Shown one piece after another: positions 63,676 through 64,000 of a stretch of DNA of 64,000 nt. Position 1 is the first letter of the stretch. Each line of letters opens with the position of its first letter. The translations under genes were made by a program, and so were the position numbers. Under the pieces are notes generated by a model. The model worked only from the letters and a program-made list of their open reading frames with translations, was not told where the DNA came from and searched no databases. The stretch covers positions 124,001 through 188,000 of the forward strand of contig JAFLDB010000002.1 in the NCBI GenBank assembly GCA_017302615.1, written 5' to 3'. The stretch comes from Sphingomonadales bacterium. GTDB taxonomy: Bacteria > Pseudomonadota > Alphaproteobacteria > Sphingomonadales > Sphingomonadaceae.

Positions 63676-64000
63676 TCAAACGGGTGCAATCTCCACCCAG
63701 ACCGGCGCGTGATCGCTGGCCTTCTCGCGGCCGCGATGGGCCTTGTCGACTCCGCAGGCGACCAGCCGGTCGGCCAGTTCGGGCGACAGCAGGGCATGAT
63801 CGATCCGGAAGCCGTGGTCGCGCTGCCAGGCTCCGGCCTGATAGTCCCAGTAGGTCCAGATGCCGCCCGACGGATTGTGCATGGCCAGTGCATCGGTCCA
63901 GCCATCGTTGAGCAGGCGCAGGTACGCGTCGCGCGATTCGGGCTGCATCAGCGCATCATCGGCCATGGCCTTGGGTGCCCAGATGTCGTGGTCGTGCGGG
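63676..64000 (-). CDS. Exodeoxyribonuclease III, C-terminal part (runs off the window)
   Basis: Xth-type exonuclease/AP endonuclease. About 108 residues of the C-terminus are visible: PHDHDIWAP, GIWTYWDYQAGAWQRDHGFRIDHALLSPELA and EKASDHAPVWVEIAPV (in part), with the catalytic Asp/His of SDHAPV. The N-terminus lies beyond base 64000. It converges on the SleB-like gene. Confidence 0.9.
   Translation of the reverse strand, partial: PHDHDIWAPKAMADDALMQPESRDAYLRLLNDGWTDALAMHNPSGGIWTYWDYQAGAWQRDHGFRIDHALLSPELADRLVACGVDKAHRGREKASDHAPVWVEIAPV

Overview
The window is GC-rich alphaproteobacterial chromosome, most likely from a sphingomonad (Sphingomonadaceae/Erythrobacteraceae, for example Novosphingobium-like). 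The basis is the gene content: the DUF1013 regulator TrcR, DUF1192, DUF1491, DUF6489, a CarD-type regulator, Coq7, a SUV3-like helicase next to an S4 protein and FdxA, and a DUF4402/chaperone/usher locus. The hemE-ppsR-maf-aroE-coaE-dnaQ and rho-mnmE-mnmG-rsmG-parA-parB order is the arrangement typical of an alphaproteobacterial origin region. This assignment comes from recognising families, not from a search. I saw no rRNA, tRNA, CRISPR, insertion sequence, prophage or integrase, so this is core chromosome with a few accessory surface loci.

Left part (1-17.5 kb): partial pdxH diverges from a dnaJ/cbpA-like gene, followed by yihY and fabI. A minus-strand block follows: an exported protein, coq7, dsbB, the S41 protease ctpA, the EnvC-like amidase activator, rlmH, rsfS, nadD and proA. 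An M23 peptidase overlaps a bactofilin gene. Next come a long-chain acyl-CoA synthetase, trcR, an uncharacterised lipoprotein/exported protein pair, a quinone oxidoreductase-like gene and DUF1192.

Middle part (17.6-40.9 kb): clpA with an exported partner, a truncated haemoglobin, YoaK/DUF1275, DUF167, a gamma-carbonic anhydrase-like gene, a membrane/spermidine-synthase fusion, a GNAT gene, hemB and a second M23 peptidase. Then the helicase-S4-fdxA-carD block, a DUF2807-type lipoprotein, a TsaC/Sua5 gene, two acyl-CoA dehydrogenases, a DUF815 ATPase, a sorbosone-dehydrogenase-like protein, free-Met-sulfoxide reductase and a glycine-zipper protein.

Right part (41-64 kb): an accessory DUF4402 subunit / PapD-like chaperone / usher locus, then the partition and origin region. 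parB, parA, rsmG, mnmG and mnmE lie with three parS sites. They are followed by DUF6489, a dienelactone hydrolase, an NTF2-like protein, a small ATPase, rho, hemJ, an AT-rich promoter with a beta-barrel gene, and hemE. The hemE-ppsR gap holds an AT-rich stretch and several DnaA-box-like sequences and is the best oriC candidate. Most genes left of it (from parB on) are on the minus strand; all recognised genes right of it up to 63.6 kb are on the plus strand, as expected for outward replication. ppsR-maf-aroE-coaE-dnaQ-hpf-ptsN-DUF1491 follow, then a SleB-like cell-wall hydrolase and a partial exonuclease III.

Themes are chromosome origin and segregation, envelope and peptidoglycan remodelling (three M23-family proteins, bactofilin, Ctp, SleB, usher), haem synthesis (hemB, hemJ, hemE) and translation/RNA maintenance (rlmH, rsfS, hpf, mnmEG, rsmG, tsaC, rho, helicase). 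Many neighbouring genes share ATGA or TGATG junctions, so translational coupling is widespread. Several start codons are placed here by ribosome-binding sites rather than by longest frame, and these are noted individually.
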